Assembly: GCF_016907235.1 (NCBI RefSeq)
Contig: NZ_JAFBBO010000001.1
Span: 1,488,001-1,552,000, forward strand
Source: Oerskovia jenensis
GTDB lineage: Bacteria; Actinomycetota; Actinomycetes; Actinomycetales; Cellulomonadaceae
Direction of reading: 5' to 3'
Length of the DNA: 64,000 nt
Made by a program: the position numbers and the translations under genes. A model generated the notes under the pieces. That model did not search any database. It worked only from the letters and a program-made list of their open reading frames with translations, and was not told where the DNA came from. This document shows, piece by piece, positions 9,998 to 19,852 of the stretch. Positions within the stretch are counted from its first letter, which is position 1. Every line of letters begins with the position of its first letter.

Positions 9998-11617
9998 TCA
10001 GCCCTGACCGTTGAACCAGTCGAAGGGGTTGGGCAGGTTGTTGGGGTTCGTCTGGTCGGGCTGGCCCTGACCGGAGCCGTCCTGGCCGCTGCCCGGCGCC
10101 TGCTGGCCGGACCCACCCTGGTCGGAGCCCGAGCCCTGCTGGCCCGAGCCGCTCTGGCCGTCCGTGCTCGTGTCGGTCGGCTTGGCGGCGAGCGTCACGT
10201 CGACCTCGACCGTCTTGCCGTCGCGGACCACCGTGACCTTGGCGACGTCACCGGTCGCACGCTCGCGCACGAACCCGGTCAGCGACTCGGCACCGCTCAC
10301 GGGGTTGCCGTCGATCGCGACGATCACGTCACCGGTCTTGATGCCCGCCTCGGCGGCCGGGGAGCCGTCCTGGACGCTCTTGACCTCGGCACCGCGACGC
10401 GTGACGCCGTCGGCCGTGGCCGTCGCGTCCGTCATGCTCACGCCCAGGAAGGCGTGCTCGGCCGTGCCGTTCTCGATGAGCTGCCCGCTGATGTTCTTGG
10501 CGAGGTTCACCGGGATGGCGAAGCCCAGGCCGATCGAGCCGGACTGGTTCGACGTGGTCGCGATCGACGAGGTGATGCCGATGACCTCGCCCTGCGCGTT
10601 GAACAGCGGACCGCCCGAGTTGCCCGGGTTGATCGCGGCGTCGATCTGGATCGCGTTCGTGACCACGGTGCTGCCGCCGTCGGAGCCCGACGCCGCGACC
10701 GGGCGGTCGAGCGCGGACACGATGCCGGTCGTGGCCGTGTTGGCCAGCCCGAGCGGGTTGCCCACCGCCAGGACGGACTCGCCGACCGTGACGTCGTCGG
10801 AGTCGCCGAACGTCGCGGGCGTGAGGTTGCTCGGCGGGTCGACCAGCTCGACGACCGCGAGGTCCGTCGTCGGGTCCAGCCCGACGATCTTCGCCTGGTA
10901 CAGGCGCCCGTCGCTCAGGGTGACCTGGACGGTGTCGTCCTGGGCGCCCTCGACGACGTGGTTGTTCGTCAGGACGTGCCCCTCGGTGTCGATCACGACG
11001 CCCGACCCCTCGGCTCCACCCTCGGCCGTGGTGACCTGGATCGAGACGACCGACGGCGCGACCGCGCTCGTCACGGCCTGCCAGTCCGGGTTCTCGGACG
11101 TCGAGTCGGCGACGGGGACCGTCGAGTTCTCCGTGGTCTCACCGACCGACGCCAGCGAGCTGGGCGTCGAGCCGTTGCCGTCGAGGAGCCCGAGGACCCC
11201 TGCGGTGCCGGCGCTCGCGAGGATCGCGGCCGCGGCGGCCGCGCCGACCACGGGGATCCAGGTCTTGCTGCGCGTGGTCGCGACCGGAGCCTGCTCGGGG
11301 CCGTGCGGTGCGGGCGGCATGCCGGCCGCGGAGTACGGGGTGCTCGTCGGGGCGCCGTGCTGCCCCTGCGCGGCGTACGGGGCGTGCGCGGCGTACGGCG
11401 GCTGCGCGGCGTAGGGCGCGTGCTGCGCCGGCGGCGCGGGCACGGGGGCCGCGTGCGGGGCCGCGAAGTGCTGCTGCGCGGGGGCCTGCGGGGCCGCCGG
11501 GGTGGTCGGGCCCGTCGGGGTGACGGGGAGCTGCTGCGTGGGCTGCGCCTCGATGCGCTGGGTGTCGCCGTCGCGGGGAGCCTGGTGCTCGGGGACCTGC
11601 GGGGTGTTCTCGGTCAT
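9998..11617 (-). CDS. HtrA/DegP-like membrane-anchored serine protease with PDZ domain
   Basis: Trypsin-fold protease of the DegP/HtrA type for protein quality control outside the membrane (539 aa). Order: cytoplasmic Ala/Pro/Gln/Tyr-rich region with repeated PYAA units (residues 1-115), one transmembrane helix (about 120-146), protease domain with catalytic triad H220 (TNNHVV), D252 (TDLAVV) and S334 (PGNSGGP), PDZ domain about 365-460, then a Gly/Ser/Gln-rich tail. GAGGAGGGAA precedes the ATG. The physiological substrate cannot be told; the architecture matches mycobacterial PepD/HtrA proteins. It ends at a bidirectional terminator. Confidence 0.92.
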   Translation of the reverse strand: MTENTPQVPEHQAPRDGDTQRIEAQPTQQLPVTPTGPTTPAAPQAPAQQHFAAPHAAPVPAPPAQHAPYAAQPPYAAHAPYAAQGQHGAPTSTPYSAAGMPPAPHGPEQAPVATTRSKTWIPVVGAAAAAAILASAGTAGVLGLLDGNGSTPSSLASVGETTENSTVPVADSTSENPDWQAVTSAVAPSVVSIQVTTAEGGAEGSGVVIDTEGHVLTNNHVVEGAQDDTVQVTLSDGRLYQAKIVGLDPTTDLAVVELVDPPSNLTPATFGDSDDVTVGESVLAVGNPLGLANTATTGIVSALDRPVAASGSDGGSTVVTNAIQIDAAINPGNSGGPLFNAQGEVIGITSSIATTSNQSGSIGLGFAIPVNLAKNISGQLIENGTAEHAFLGVSMTDATATADGVTRRGAEVKSVQDGSPAAEAGIKTGDVIVAIDGNPVSGAESLTGFVRERATGDVAKVTVVRDGKTVEVDVTLAAKPTDTSTDGQSGSGQQGSGSDQGGSGQQAPGSGQDGSGQGQPDQTNPNNLPNPFDWFNGQG

Positions 11618-11730
11618 GGGGTGTTCCCTCCTCGTTCGTTCTGAGGACTACTTCACACCCCGGCGCTGGAACGTCGCTTGAACGATCCTGTGAGTTCGCT
11701 GCGAGTTCGACAGGACTCCTGGGAGACCTC

Positions 11731-13563
11731 TCAGGCGCCGTGCCCCGCGCCCCCGGGACCGTCGAGGTCGTCGAGGTCGCGCGGCAGAGCACGCCGGATC
11801 GCCTCCGAGACGTCGGCCGCGAGCGCCGCGCCGTCTGCCCTGCGTCCCGCCCGCGCGACGCGCACCTCGACGACCTCGACCCCGTGGGGCGGGCGCGCGA
11901 GCACGGACCTCAGGGCCGGGACGTCCGCGACGACCCGGTGCCGCACGCCGTACCCCGCGCAGAGGGCGGCGAGGTCGGCGCCGTGCGGGGTCGAGAACAC
12001 GCGCTCGAATGCGCTCGCGGTCGCGGGGGCCTCCTCGGCGAGCGCCCCGTACTCGAGCGTCGCGAAGATCGACCCGCCGTCGTCGTTGACCACGACGACC
12101 TGGAGGTCGGCCGCCGGCTCGTGCGGGCCGCGCAGGAGCCCGCCCACGTCGTGCAGGAACGTGAGGTCGCCGACCAGGGCGCGGGTGCGCCGACCGGCGC
12201 GCGCCGCCGCGAGCGCGACGCCCGTCGCGGTCGAGAGCATCCCGTCGATGCCCGCGAGGCCGCGGTTGGCGAGCACGAGCGGGGAGACGGCCCAGTCGAC
12301 CACGAGGTCGAGGTCCCGCACCGGGTTGCTCGACCCGACCACGAGCACGTCCTCGGGTCCCGACGCCTCGGCGACCGCCGCAGCGACGGCGAGGGGCGTC
12401 GTCGGGCCGGGAGCGGACACGCGCTCGGCGACGACCTTGCGGGCCGCCTCCCCCGCTCCGCGCCAGGCGTCGAGCCATGCCCGGTCGCCCGTGGGTCCCG
12501 ACCACCAACCGGCCGGGACGCCCGGCAGGATCGCGTGCGCCGAGCGGGCCGCGTCGGGCCAGGGCCCTCCCCCGGGCGCGACGACGAGCACCTCGACGTC
12601 GTCGCGGGCGAGGAGCTGCTGGACCGGGCGCGAGAGCGTGGGCCGGCCCATGACCACGACGCGCTCGACCCGGTGACCGAGAGCACCCAGCACGAGCCGG
12701 TGCGCGGCGACCGCGTGGCTGCCCGCGGCGGCCCCGGACGAGGCCTCGGCGAGCAGGGGCCAGCCCCGGCTCTCGGCGAGCCGTCGCGCGTCCGGACCCG
12801 CGCCGTCACCCGCGACGAGCACGGTCGCGCGGGTCGAGTCGAGCGGCCACGGCCCGACCTCGTCGCGCACGCCGGCCACGAGGGTCCGGTCGGGCGACGC
12901 CGGGGGCTCGTGGGCATCGGCCGGCAGCGCTCCCAGCGACGCGGGGGGCACGAGAGGTTCGCGGAACGCCACGTTGAGGTGCACCGGCCCGGGGTGCCGG
13001 GAACGGGTCCCGCGGGCGCCGGCGAGCGCCCGCACCAGCACCGCACGCAGGTCGCGCAGCTCACCCGGTCGTCCGTCCGGCGCCGGGACGTCCGCCGCCT
13101 GGCGGACCGCGGACCCGTACAGCCCGACCTGGTCGGTCGTCTGGTTCGCTCCCGTGCCGCGCAGCTCGTGCGGCCGGTCGGCCGTGAGCAGCACGAGCGG
13201 GACCCCGGCGTGGTGCGCCTCGAGCACCGCGGGGTGCAGGTTGGCGGCTGCGGTGCCCGACGTCGTGACCACGGCGACGGGGCGCGGGCCGCCCGCACCG
13301 TCGACGGTCTGCGAGCCACGCGAGAGCCCCAGGGCCAGGAACGCCGCGGCTCGTTCGTCGATGCGCACGTGCAGCACGAGCAGCCCGGCCTCGTCGGCCG
13401 CGGCCAGGGCGTAGGCGAGGGCCGCGCTGCGCGAGCCGGGAGAGAGCACCACGTCGGTGACGCCGTCCGCGACGAGGCCCGCGACGATCTCCTGCGCGGC
13501 CGCGACGGCCGGAGGCAGCACCAGGGAACCGGCCTGCGCGGCGGCGCTCATGCCGCCGCTCAT
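11731..13563 (-). CDS. menD: 2-succinyl-5-enolpyruvyl-6-hydroxy-3-cyclohexene-1-carboxylate synthase (MenD)
   Basis: Thiamine-diphosphate enzyme joining isochorismate and 2-oxoglutarate (610 aa). Typical blocks are LSPGSRSAALAYAL near residue 40, VRIDERAAAFLALGLS with the cofactor-activating Glu, TTSGTAAANLHPAVLEA, LTADRPHELRGTGANQT, and the C-terminal ThDP/Mg region GDLTFLHDVGGL with VVVNDDGGSIF. The ATG at 13563 overlaps the menC stop as ATGA; a second in-frame ATG lies at 13551. It is the last gene of the tetR-menC-menD run. Confidence 0.96.
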   Translation of the reverse strand: MSGGMSAAAQAGSLVLPPAVAAAQEIVAGLVADGVTDVVLSPGSRSAALAYALAAADEAGLLVLHVRIDERAAAFLALGLSRGSQTVDGAGGPRPVAVVTTSGTAAANLHPAVLEAHHAGVPLVLLTADRPHELRGTGANQTTDQVGLYGSAVRQAADVPAPDGRPGELRDLRAVLVRALAGARGTRSRHPGPVHLNVAFREPLVPPASLGALPADAHEPPASPDRTLVAGVRDEVGPWPLDSTRATVLVAGDGAGPDARRLAESRGWPLLAEASSGAAAGSHAVAAHRLVLGALGHRVERVVVMGRPTLSRPVQQLLARDDVEVLVVAPGGGPWPDAARSAHAILPGVPAGWWSGPTGDRAWLDAWRGAGEAARKVVAERVSAPGPTTPLAVAAAVAEASGPEDVLVVGSSNPVRDLDLVVDWAVSPLVLANRGLAGIDGMLSTATGVALAAARAGRRTRALVGDLTFLHDVGGLLRGPHEPAADLQVVVVNDDGGSIFATLEYGALAEEAPATASAFERVFSTPHGADLAALCAGYGVRHRVVADVPALRSVLARPPHGVEVVEVRVARAGRRADGAALAADVSEAIRRALPRDLDDLDGPGGAGHGA

Positions 13564-14570
13564 GCCGCCGCTCCGTCGAGACGTGCGCCGACGCGCTGGT
13601 ACCGCTCGGCCCACCGCTCCGCCGTGCCCGGGTCGGTCGACGCTCGCCCCAGGGCCGCGGCCGACGGCTCGGGACGACGCACCGCGATCTCGCCGCCCAC
13701 GGGCAGCAACGGCTCGTCGACCACGTCGTGCTCCAGGAGCTGGGCCGTCGCAAGACCGCACGCGAAGGGCAGCTCCGGCAGAGCGGCCGCGAGCGCGAGC
13801 CCCGCCGCGAGCCCCACCGAGGACTCGAGGGCCGACGAGACGACCACGGGGAGACCGATGCGCTCGGCCAGGTCGAGGCACGCCCTCACCCCGCCGAGTG
13901 GCTGGACCTTGAGCACCACGACGTCCGCGGCCTCGGCCCGCACCACCGCGAACGGGTCCTCGGCGCGCCGGATCGACTCGTCCGCGGCCACCAGGACCGA
14001 GGTCGCACGTCGCACCGCGGCGAGGTCCGCCACGCTCGCGCACGGCTGCTCGACGTACTCGAGGCCCCCGGCCGCGCGGTCGAGCAGCGGCAGTCTCCGC
14101 AGGGCCTCGTCGAGCTCCCAGCCGCCGTTGGCGTCGACCCGGATGCGCCCACCGTGGCCCAGGGCGTCCCGGACGGCCTCGAGGCGCGCGATCTCCTGGT
14201 CGACGGTCTCCAGGACACCGTCGGCGCCGCGCTGGGCGACCTTGACCTTGGCGGTCCGGCACCCGTCGGACGACGTCACGATGCCGTGCGCGCGCTGCGG
14301 GTCCGTCGCGGGGACCGTGACGTTGACCGGCACGCTCGACCGGACCGGCGCCGGCCAGCCGTGGTCCGCCGCTTCCCGCGCCGCACGCAACCACGCGCCC
14401 GACTCCGCGTCGTCGTACTCCCAGAACGGCGAGAACTCGGCCCAGCCGGCCTCACCCCGCACGAGCAGACCGTCGCGGACGTCGAGACCGCGGAAGCGGG
14501 TGCGCAGGGGCGTGGACCAGGCGACGAGGGGAGGGATCGGGGTCGAGGACGGCGTGGGGGGCACGGTCAC
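13560..14570 (-). CDS. menC: o-Succinylbenzoate synthase (MenC)
   Basis: Enolase-superfamily enzyme that dehydrates SHCHC to o-succinylbenzoate (336 aa). The catalytic Lys pair is in TAKVKVAQ; metal ligands are in RVDANGGW, LEYVEQPC and VAADESIRR; the second catalytic Lys is in VVLKVQPLGG. The GTG at 14570 lies 43 bases after the TetR gene. The downstream menD overlaps by four bases. Length and motifs match the short actinobacterial MenC type. Confidence 0.94.
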   Translation of the reverse strand: MTVPPTPSSTPIPPLVAWSTPLRTRFRGLDVRDGLLVRGEAGWAEFSPFWEYDDAESGAWLRAAREAADHGWPAPVRSSVPVNVTVPATDPQRAHGIVTSSDGCRTAKVKVAQRGADGVLETVDQEIARLEAVRDALGHGGRIRVDANGGWELDEALRRLPLLDRAAGGLEYVEQPCASVADLAAVRRATSVLVAADESIRRAEDPFAVVRAEAADVVVLKVQPLGGVRACLDLAERIGLPVVVSSALESSVGLAAGLALAAALPELPFACGLATAQLLEHDVVDEPLLPVGGEIAVRRPEPSAAALGRASTDPGTAERWAERYQRVGARLDGAAA

Positions 14571-14613
14571 AGGCTATCTCCGCCACCACCGCGCAGCGGT
14601 GCGAACCCCCGCG

Positions 14614-15219
14614 TCAGGCGCCGAGCAGCTCGGTGACGCAGTCGACCGCGAGGTCACGGACGTTGCGCCCCTCGCACAGGGCCGTGACCGCGGCCCCGTC
14701 CACGACCGCGATCAGCAGGACCGCGGAGAACCGCAGACCGAGCTGGGCGAGCAGGGCGTCGACCACGACGTCGAGCTCGCCCCTGCCCTGCGCGAACGCC
14801 GACGCGAGCACCGGGCTGCGCCCCGCGCTGACCACGTGCTCGTAGAAGCCCAGGAGCTCACCGTGGTCCCCGGGCGGGAGCACGGCGTCCACGAGCAGGA
14901 GCGCGCGCGAGCGGGTGCTGAGCGCGTCGACCCCGCCGTCCGCGACGGCGTCCGCGACCGCGTGGCCGATCGCCTGCGCGCGCTCCGCCCAGTCCCGGAC
15001 GATGCGCTGCCCCGCCGCGGCGAGCAGGTCGTCGAGTCCCGAGAAGTAGTAGGTCGTCGCGGCGAGCGGGACGTCGGCCTGCGCGGCCACGGACCGGTGC
15101 GTCACGCTCGACGGACCGTCGCGCAGGATGAGCTCGGCGGCGGCCGACACGATGAGGTCGCGACGCTGCGTGCCTCGTGCCTGCCTGCGGGGAACGTGCT
15201 TCTCGGACTCTGGAGCCAT
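14614..15219 (-). CDS. TetR/AcrR-family transcriptional regulator
   Basis: A 201-residue one-domain repressor type. The N-terminal helix-turn-helix spans about residues 15-60 (RRDLIVSAAAELILRDG then VTHRSVAAQADVPLAATTYYF, the usual TetR recognition helix). The ligand-binding C-terminal domain is divergent. The ATG at 15219 has GGAGGAAG 8 bases upstream and was chosen over an upstream start at 15306. Only 43 bases separate it from menC on the same strand, so it may be cotranscribed with menC-menD and control them or itself. The ligand is unknown. Confidence 0.88.
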   Translation of the reverse strand: MAPESEKHVPRRQARGTQRRDLIVSAAAELILRDGPSSVTHRSVAAQADVPLAATTYYFSGLDDLLAAAGQRIVRDWAERAQAIGHAVADAVADGGVDALSTRSRALLLVDAVLPPGDHGELLGFYEHVVSAGRSPVLASAFAQGRGELDVVVDALLAQLGLRFSAVLLIAVVDGAAVTALCEGRNVRDLAVDCVTELLGA

Positions 15220-15435
15220 CAGTGACTTCCTCCGGGACGGTATGAGGCCGACGATCCACCACGACGAGGACCAGCGACATGATCTTGAGCACAGATGAGG
15301 CTTCACCGAATTACACGACTGCAGGCATCACCGTCAAGACCTCCAAGGTCCTGCTCCCCCACACCGTAGGGCACGAGGACGGGCCTCGCCGTGCGCGCCC
15401 AGCCCGTGACCCCGCGGGCGGCTAGGGTGGCGGTC
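15220..15435. promoter_or_regulatory. Divergent promoter region between tetR and menB
   Basis: A 216-base gap serving the tetR-menC-menD run leftward and menB rightward. It is slightly AT-richer around 15270-15345. The only short symmetric element seen is GACCT-CCA-AGGTC near 15339-15351, too weak to call a TetR operator. Confidence 0.35.
15423..15428 (+). promoter_or_regulatory. -10 hexamer for menB (leaderless arrangement)
   Basis: TAGGGT ends 7 bases before the GTG chosen as menB start, which supports that start over an earlier in-frame GTG at 15391. Confidence 0.5.
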
Positions 15436-16401
<966 letters not shown>

Positions 16402-16405
16402 CGGG

Positions 16406-16657
16406 TCAGGAACCGGTCGCGAAGCCGCTGAGCATCTCGACGATGCCGCGGCCCGCGAAGGCCACCGCGACGGCCAGGCCGAACAGCAGGACGATCGAGA
16501 CGACGACGGGGCCGACCGACGCGGCCGGACGTGCCCCGGTCTCGTCGTCCGGGTCCTCGGCGCGCAGCGCGGGACGGGTGGGGGCGATCGAGGGCGGGTA
16601 CGGGGTCACCGTGGACGTGGGCTCGAACGGGCTCTGGGTGGGGTTCATCGTTGCCAT
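16406..16657 (-). CDS. Small single-pass membrane protein of unknown function
   Basis: An 83-residue protein: a Pro/Thr-rich cytoplasmic or extracytoplasmic N-terminus (about 1-45) and one hydrophobic helix VGPVVVSIVLLFGLAVAVAF (about 47-66), then a short tail ending LSGFATGS. The start at 16657 (MATMNPTQ) is one option; 16648 is another. It ends 4 bases from the converging menB stop. No family is recognised. Codon bias supports it as a real gene. Confidence 0.6.
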   Translation of the reverse strand: MATMNPTQSPFEPTSTVTPYPPSIAPTRPALRAEDPDDETGARPAASVGPVVVSIVLLFGLAVAVAFAGRGIVEMLSGFATGS

Positions 16658-16830
16658 GCCTCTACGTTCCCGCAGAGCCGACGGTCGCCACATCGGCCCA
16701 GCGGCTCGACCTCGCGCCCTCGTGGTCAGCCTCAGGGGTGAGCGCACCGTCCCCCGGGAGGATGAGAGGCATCCACGCGGATCGGGGAGCACCCCGACAC
16801 GTGGGCCCGCACGGGTCTCGCGGCAGGCGA

Positions 16831-16836
16831 TACCGT
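16831..16836 (+). promoter_or_regulatory. -10 hexamer for the alpha/beta hydrolase gene
   Basis: TACCGT ends 7 bases before the ATG at 16844, a leaderless arrangement. The rest of the 16658-16830 gap shows no clear element. Confidence 0.45.
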
Positions 16837-16843
16837 ACCGGGC

Positions 16844-17494
16844 ATGACCGCCCTCGACGACGCCGCGGCGACCGGCCGCACCGCCTCCCTCCCCCTCGAT
16901 GCGCACCCGCCCGTGACCCGGATCGTGGTCGTGCACGGTCTGGGCGCCACGGCCGCCAGCCACTGGTTCGGGGCCGTCCGCGACCGCTACGCACCCCGCG
17001 GCGTCGAGGTCGTGGTCCCCGACCTGCCGGACTCCCAGGCCCCCGACCTCGACACCTGGCTCTCGACCCTCGCGGTCGCCGTCGGGGCCGTCGACCAGGG
17101 CACCGTGCTCGTGGGGCACAGCTTGGGATGCGTCAGCATCCTCCAGCACCTCGCGGCCCGCCAGGACGACTGGCGGCTCGGCGGCCTCGCCCTGGTCGCA
17201 GGCTTCTGCGAGGAGGTCCCCGGCATCCCCGAGGTCGACCACTTCGTCGCGCGGCCCCTCGACCCGGACGCCGTCGCGGCCCGCACCCTGCGGCGTCACG
17301 TCGTCGTCGCCGACGACGACCCGGTCGTCCCCCGGTCCCTCACCGAGACGCTCGCCCGCCTCCTCGACGCCGACCTGACGGTCGTCGCGGGCGCCGGGCA
17401 CTTCGTCGCACGAGGGGGGTTCGACCGGTTGCCTGCCCTCGAGGACGTCCTGGACAGCTGGACCGTCGAGCGTCCCGGAACGCGGCTCAGCTGA
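16844..17494 (+). CDS. RBBP9/YdeN-family serine hydrolase
   Basis: Small alpha/beta hydrolase (216 aa). Oxyanion segment VVVHGLGATAASHW, nucleophile elbow LVGHSLGCVS, acid in VVADDDPVVP and catalytic His in GAGHFVARGG, all in the order and size of the RBBP9/YdeN group (DUF1234-like). The substrate is unknown. It sits between menB and menE; no canonical MenH was seen in the window, so a menaquinone role is conceivable but not supported by family membership. Its last 8 bases overlap the converging DUF3048 gene. Confidence 0.8.
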   Translation: MTALDDAAATGRTASLPLDAHPPVTRIVVVHGLGATAASHWFGAVRDRYAPRGVEVVVPDLPDSQAPDLDTWLSTLAVAVGAVDQGTVLVGHSLGCVSILQHLAARQDDWRLGGLALVAGFCEEVPGIPEVDHFVARPLDPDAVAARTLRRHVVVADDDPVVPRSLTETLARLLDADLTVVAGAGHFVARGGFDRLPALEDVLDSWTVERPGTRLS

Positions 17495-18551
17495 CCGCGT
17501 AGCTCCCGGACCCGCGCGGGACGAGCTCGACCCAGGTCACGCCCTGCTCCAGCAGGACGGGCGCGCCGTCGGGCCCGGTGAGGACGAGCGGAGCGGTCAC
17601 CGACTCCTTGGACCACGTCACCGCGACCTGCTTGCCACCGCTCGCCACGAGCCCCTCCCCCGTGCCGACGAGCTTGGTCTCGGGGACCGGGGTGCCCGCC
17701 GGGTCCACGAACTTCGTGTTGACCATCTCGACGCTCAGCACGACCACGTTCGCCGCGGCGAGGCGCGCGCCCTCGGGCGTGACCGCCGGGGTCGTGCCCT
17801 CGCTGCGGAGGAAGGCGTTCTCCGCGGTCCCCCACTGCCACTGGGCCCGGCTCGAGTGCGTCAGCTTGACGTCGAGCAGCGCGAACGGCGCCCCCGCCAC
17901 CGTCGCGGTGCCCTGCCCCGGGTTCCGGGTGTGCGCGAACTGCACGGGCGGGGCCTCGCGGTCCTCCTCCACCTGCGACAAGAAGTCGTCCATGGTGCCG
18001 TACAGGTTGTGCGGCGCGCGCTTGCCCTTCTTGAGGAAGAACCCGTCGTCGCCCTCGTCGTGGACGATCGACTGGAGGCCCGCGTCGCCGACCGCCGCGA
18101 CGAAGGGCGGCTGACCACCGCTGTAGACCAGGACGCCCACTGTCGGACCGAAGATCGACGGGTCCATGGGGCGCACGGACCGGATGGGCCCGACGGTCTC
18201 CGGCACCTGCGAGTGGAACACCGCCACGAACCGGGTGATCCCGCCCTCGACCACCTCCTCCCAGACCATGTCGGCCTGGTCCAGACCGGTCTGGGGGCGG
18301 GCCGCAGGGAGGTTCTCGATCTTGACCGCCACGGCCGGTCGAGCGTCCACGGCCTCGGCGGGGACCCCGGTGAGCGGCCATGCGAGGGGCACGACGGGCG
18401 CGGGCGGGGATCCCTTGGCCGCGTCGACGGCGGCTGCGACGGTCTTCGTCGGGGCACCCGTCGGCGCGCCGCTGCCGCAGCCCGCGACCACCAGCAGCCC
18501 TGCCACCACGGTCGCGGCCCACCCCGCCCGCGACATCCTCACCCTGTTCAT
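17487..18551 (-). CDS. DUF3048-domain lipoprotein
   Basis: Predicted exported lipoprotein (354 aa). Signal peptide with lipobox VVAGCGS puts the lipidated Cys near residue 25. The mature part matches the DUF3048 (YerB-like) family: VAVKIENLPAARPQTGLDQAD, EGGITRFVAVFHSQ, GPIRSVRPMD and QFAHTRNPGQG. Function of the family is not established. The start at 18551 has GAGGG close upstream; 18563 (GTG) and 18536 are alternatives. It converges on the hydrolase gene with an 8-base overlap. Confidence 0.85.
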   Translation of the reverse strand: MNRVRMSRAGWAATVVAGLLVVAGCGSGAPTGAPTKTVAAAVDAAKGSPPAPVVPLAWPLTGVPAEAVDARPAVAVKIENLPAARPQTGLDQADMVWEEVVEGGITRFVAVFHSQVPETVGPIRSVRPMDPSIFGPTVGVLVYSGGQPPFVAAVGDAGLQSIVHDEGDDGFFLKKGKRAPHNLYGTMDDFLSQVEEDREAPPVQFAHTRNPGQGTATVAGAPFALLDVKLTHSSRAQWQWGTAENAFLRSEGTTPAVTPEGARLAAANVVVLSVEMVNTKFVDPAGTPVPETKLVGTGEGLVASGGKQVAVTWSKESVTAPLVLTGPDGAPVLLEQGVTWVELVPRGSGSYAVS

Positions 18552-18606
18552 CCCTGCCCTCACGCTCGTCGATCCTGCTGGTTCCTCGTCACACTACGGC
18601 TCGATC

Positions 18607-18612
18607 TACGCT
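18607..18612 (+). promoter_or_regulatory. -10 hexamer for menE
   Basis: TACGCT ends 6 bases before the menE ATG. GGAGGG also lies directly before the start, so translation could be either leaderless or SD-assisted. The divergent lipoprotein gene shares this 67-base gap. Confidence 0.45.
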
Positions 18613-18618
18613 GGAGGG

Positions 18619-19842
18619 ATGCCACGCGCCGACGGACCCGCACCTGCTGACGTCACGGACCTGAGGGCCGCGGTCTCCGACGCCCTCACCGGGCGCGGAC
18701 CGGCGTTCGCACCCTCGCCGCTCGCGTTCTCGGGGCCGCTCCCCGAGGGGACGGCCCTCGTGCTGCGGACCTCGGGCTCGACGGGGCTGCCCCGCGAGGT
18801 CGCCCTGAGCGCGACGGCCCTCGTCGCGTCGGCGCGCGCGACGCACGAGCGCCTCGGCGGGGACGCTCAGTGGCTCCTGACCCTGCCCCCCACGCACGTG
18901 GCCGGCCTCCAGGTGGTCCTGCGGTCGGTCGTCGCCGGGACCGAGCTCGTCACCGCGGACCTCGACGTCCCGTTCACCGCGAGCGGCTTCGCCGCTGCCG
19001 CCGCCCGCATGGACGGGGACCGCCGGTACGTCTCGCTCGTCCCGACCCAGCTCCACCGGCTGCTCCACCCCGACGCCGGCCCGGGCGCCGAGGCCGCGCT
19101 CGACGCGCTGCGCTCGTTCGACGCGATCCTCCTCGGCGGCGCAGCGGCGTCGCCCGTGCTCCTCGCCGGAGCGCACGAGGCCGGTGCCCGGGTCGTGACG
19201 ACCTACGGCATGACCGAGACGAGCGGCGGCTGCGTGTACGACGGCGTCGCGCTCGCGGGCGTCCGGGTGCGGGTCGTCGACGGGTCGTCCGGGCGGTCGC
19301 TGCCCGCCGGGGCCGTCGGGGTCGTGGAGATCTCGGGTCCCGTGCTGGCCACGGGGTACCTCGGCGACGAGGCGCTCACGGCCGAGACCTTCCGCACCGG
19401 CCCCGACGGGTCGACGTGGTTCCGGACGAGCGACCTGGGCTCGCTCGACCCGGACGGCGTCCTGACGGTGATCGGACGCGCGGACGACGTCATCGTGACC
19501 GGCGGGGTCAACGTGGCGCCGGCAGCGGTCGAGGCCGTGCTCGCCGCGGCGCTCACGGGCAGCGACCGGCTCGGTGAGGTCTGCGTCGTCGGGGTGCCGG
19601 ACCCGGAGTGGGGGCAACGGATCGTCGCGGTCGTCGAGGTCGCGGGCGACGTCCACGACGCCCCGGCGAGGGACGGGGCGCTGCTGGCCAGGGCCCGCGA
19701 CGCGGTCACGACTACGCTGGGACCGCCCGCCGCACCCCGCGACGTGCTCGTCGTCGCGGCCCTGCCTCGCCGTGGGCCGGGCAAGATCGACCGGGCGGCC
19801 GTGACCGACCTCGCCACCCGCACCGCACCACGCACCCACTGA
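18619..19842 (+). CDS. menE: o-Succinylbenzoate-CoA ligase (MenE)
   Basis: Acyl-adenylate-forming enzyme that makes o-succinylbenzoyl-CoA, the MenB substrate (407 aa). ATP-binding loop VLRTSGSTGLPREVALS near residue 52, TYGMTETSGGCVYDG (A5), WFRTSDLGSLD (A7), IGRADDVIVTGGVNV (A8) and the C-terminal catalytic Lys in RRGPGKIDRAAV. It is somewhat shorter than the ~450-residue E. coli enzyme, mainly at the N-terminus, as usual in actinobacteria. menA follows after 10 bases. Confidence 0.94.
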   Translation: MPRADGPAPADVTDLRAAVSDALTGRGPAFAPSPLAFSGPLPEGTALVLRTSGSTGLPREVALSATALVASARATHERLGGDAQWLLTLPPTHVAGLQVVLRSVVAGTELVTADLDVPFTASGFAAAAARMDGDRRYVSLVPTQLHRLLHPDAGPGAEAALDALRSFDAILLGGAAASPVLLAGAHEAGARVVTTYGMTETSGGCVYDGVALAGVRVRVVDGSSGRSLPAGAVGVVEISGPVLATGYLGDEALTAETFRTGPDGSTWFRTSDLGSLDPDGVLTVIGRADDVIVTGGVNVAPAAVEAVLAAALTGSDRLGEVCVVGVPDPEWGQRIVAVVEVAGDVHDAPARDGALLARARDAVTTTLGPPAAPRDVLVVAALPRRGPGKIDRAAVTDLATRTAPRTH

Positions 19843-19852
19843 ACGGAGCACC

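Noticed and set aside
11740-15225. Very long open frames antisense to real genes (also 41802-45506, 49337-51550, 53624-56413, 57098-59917, 60789-63512 and 61013-63736)
   Set aside because: They lie opposite genes with clear family motifs, have Arg/Ala/Gly/Pro-rich translations without domains, and are what very GC-rich DNA produces because stop codons are rare.
16844-17494. Calling the hydrolase between menB and menE a MenH enzyme
   Set aside because: Its motifs and size fit the RBBP9/YdeN group; position alone is not enough.
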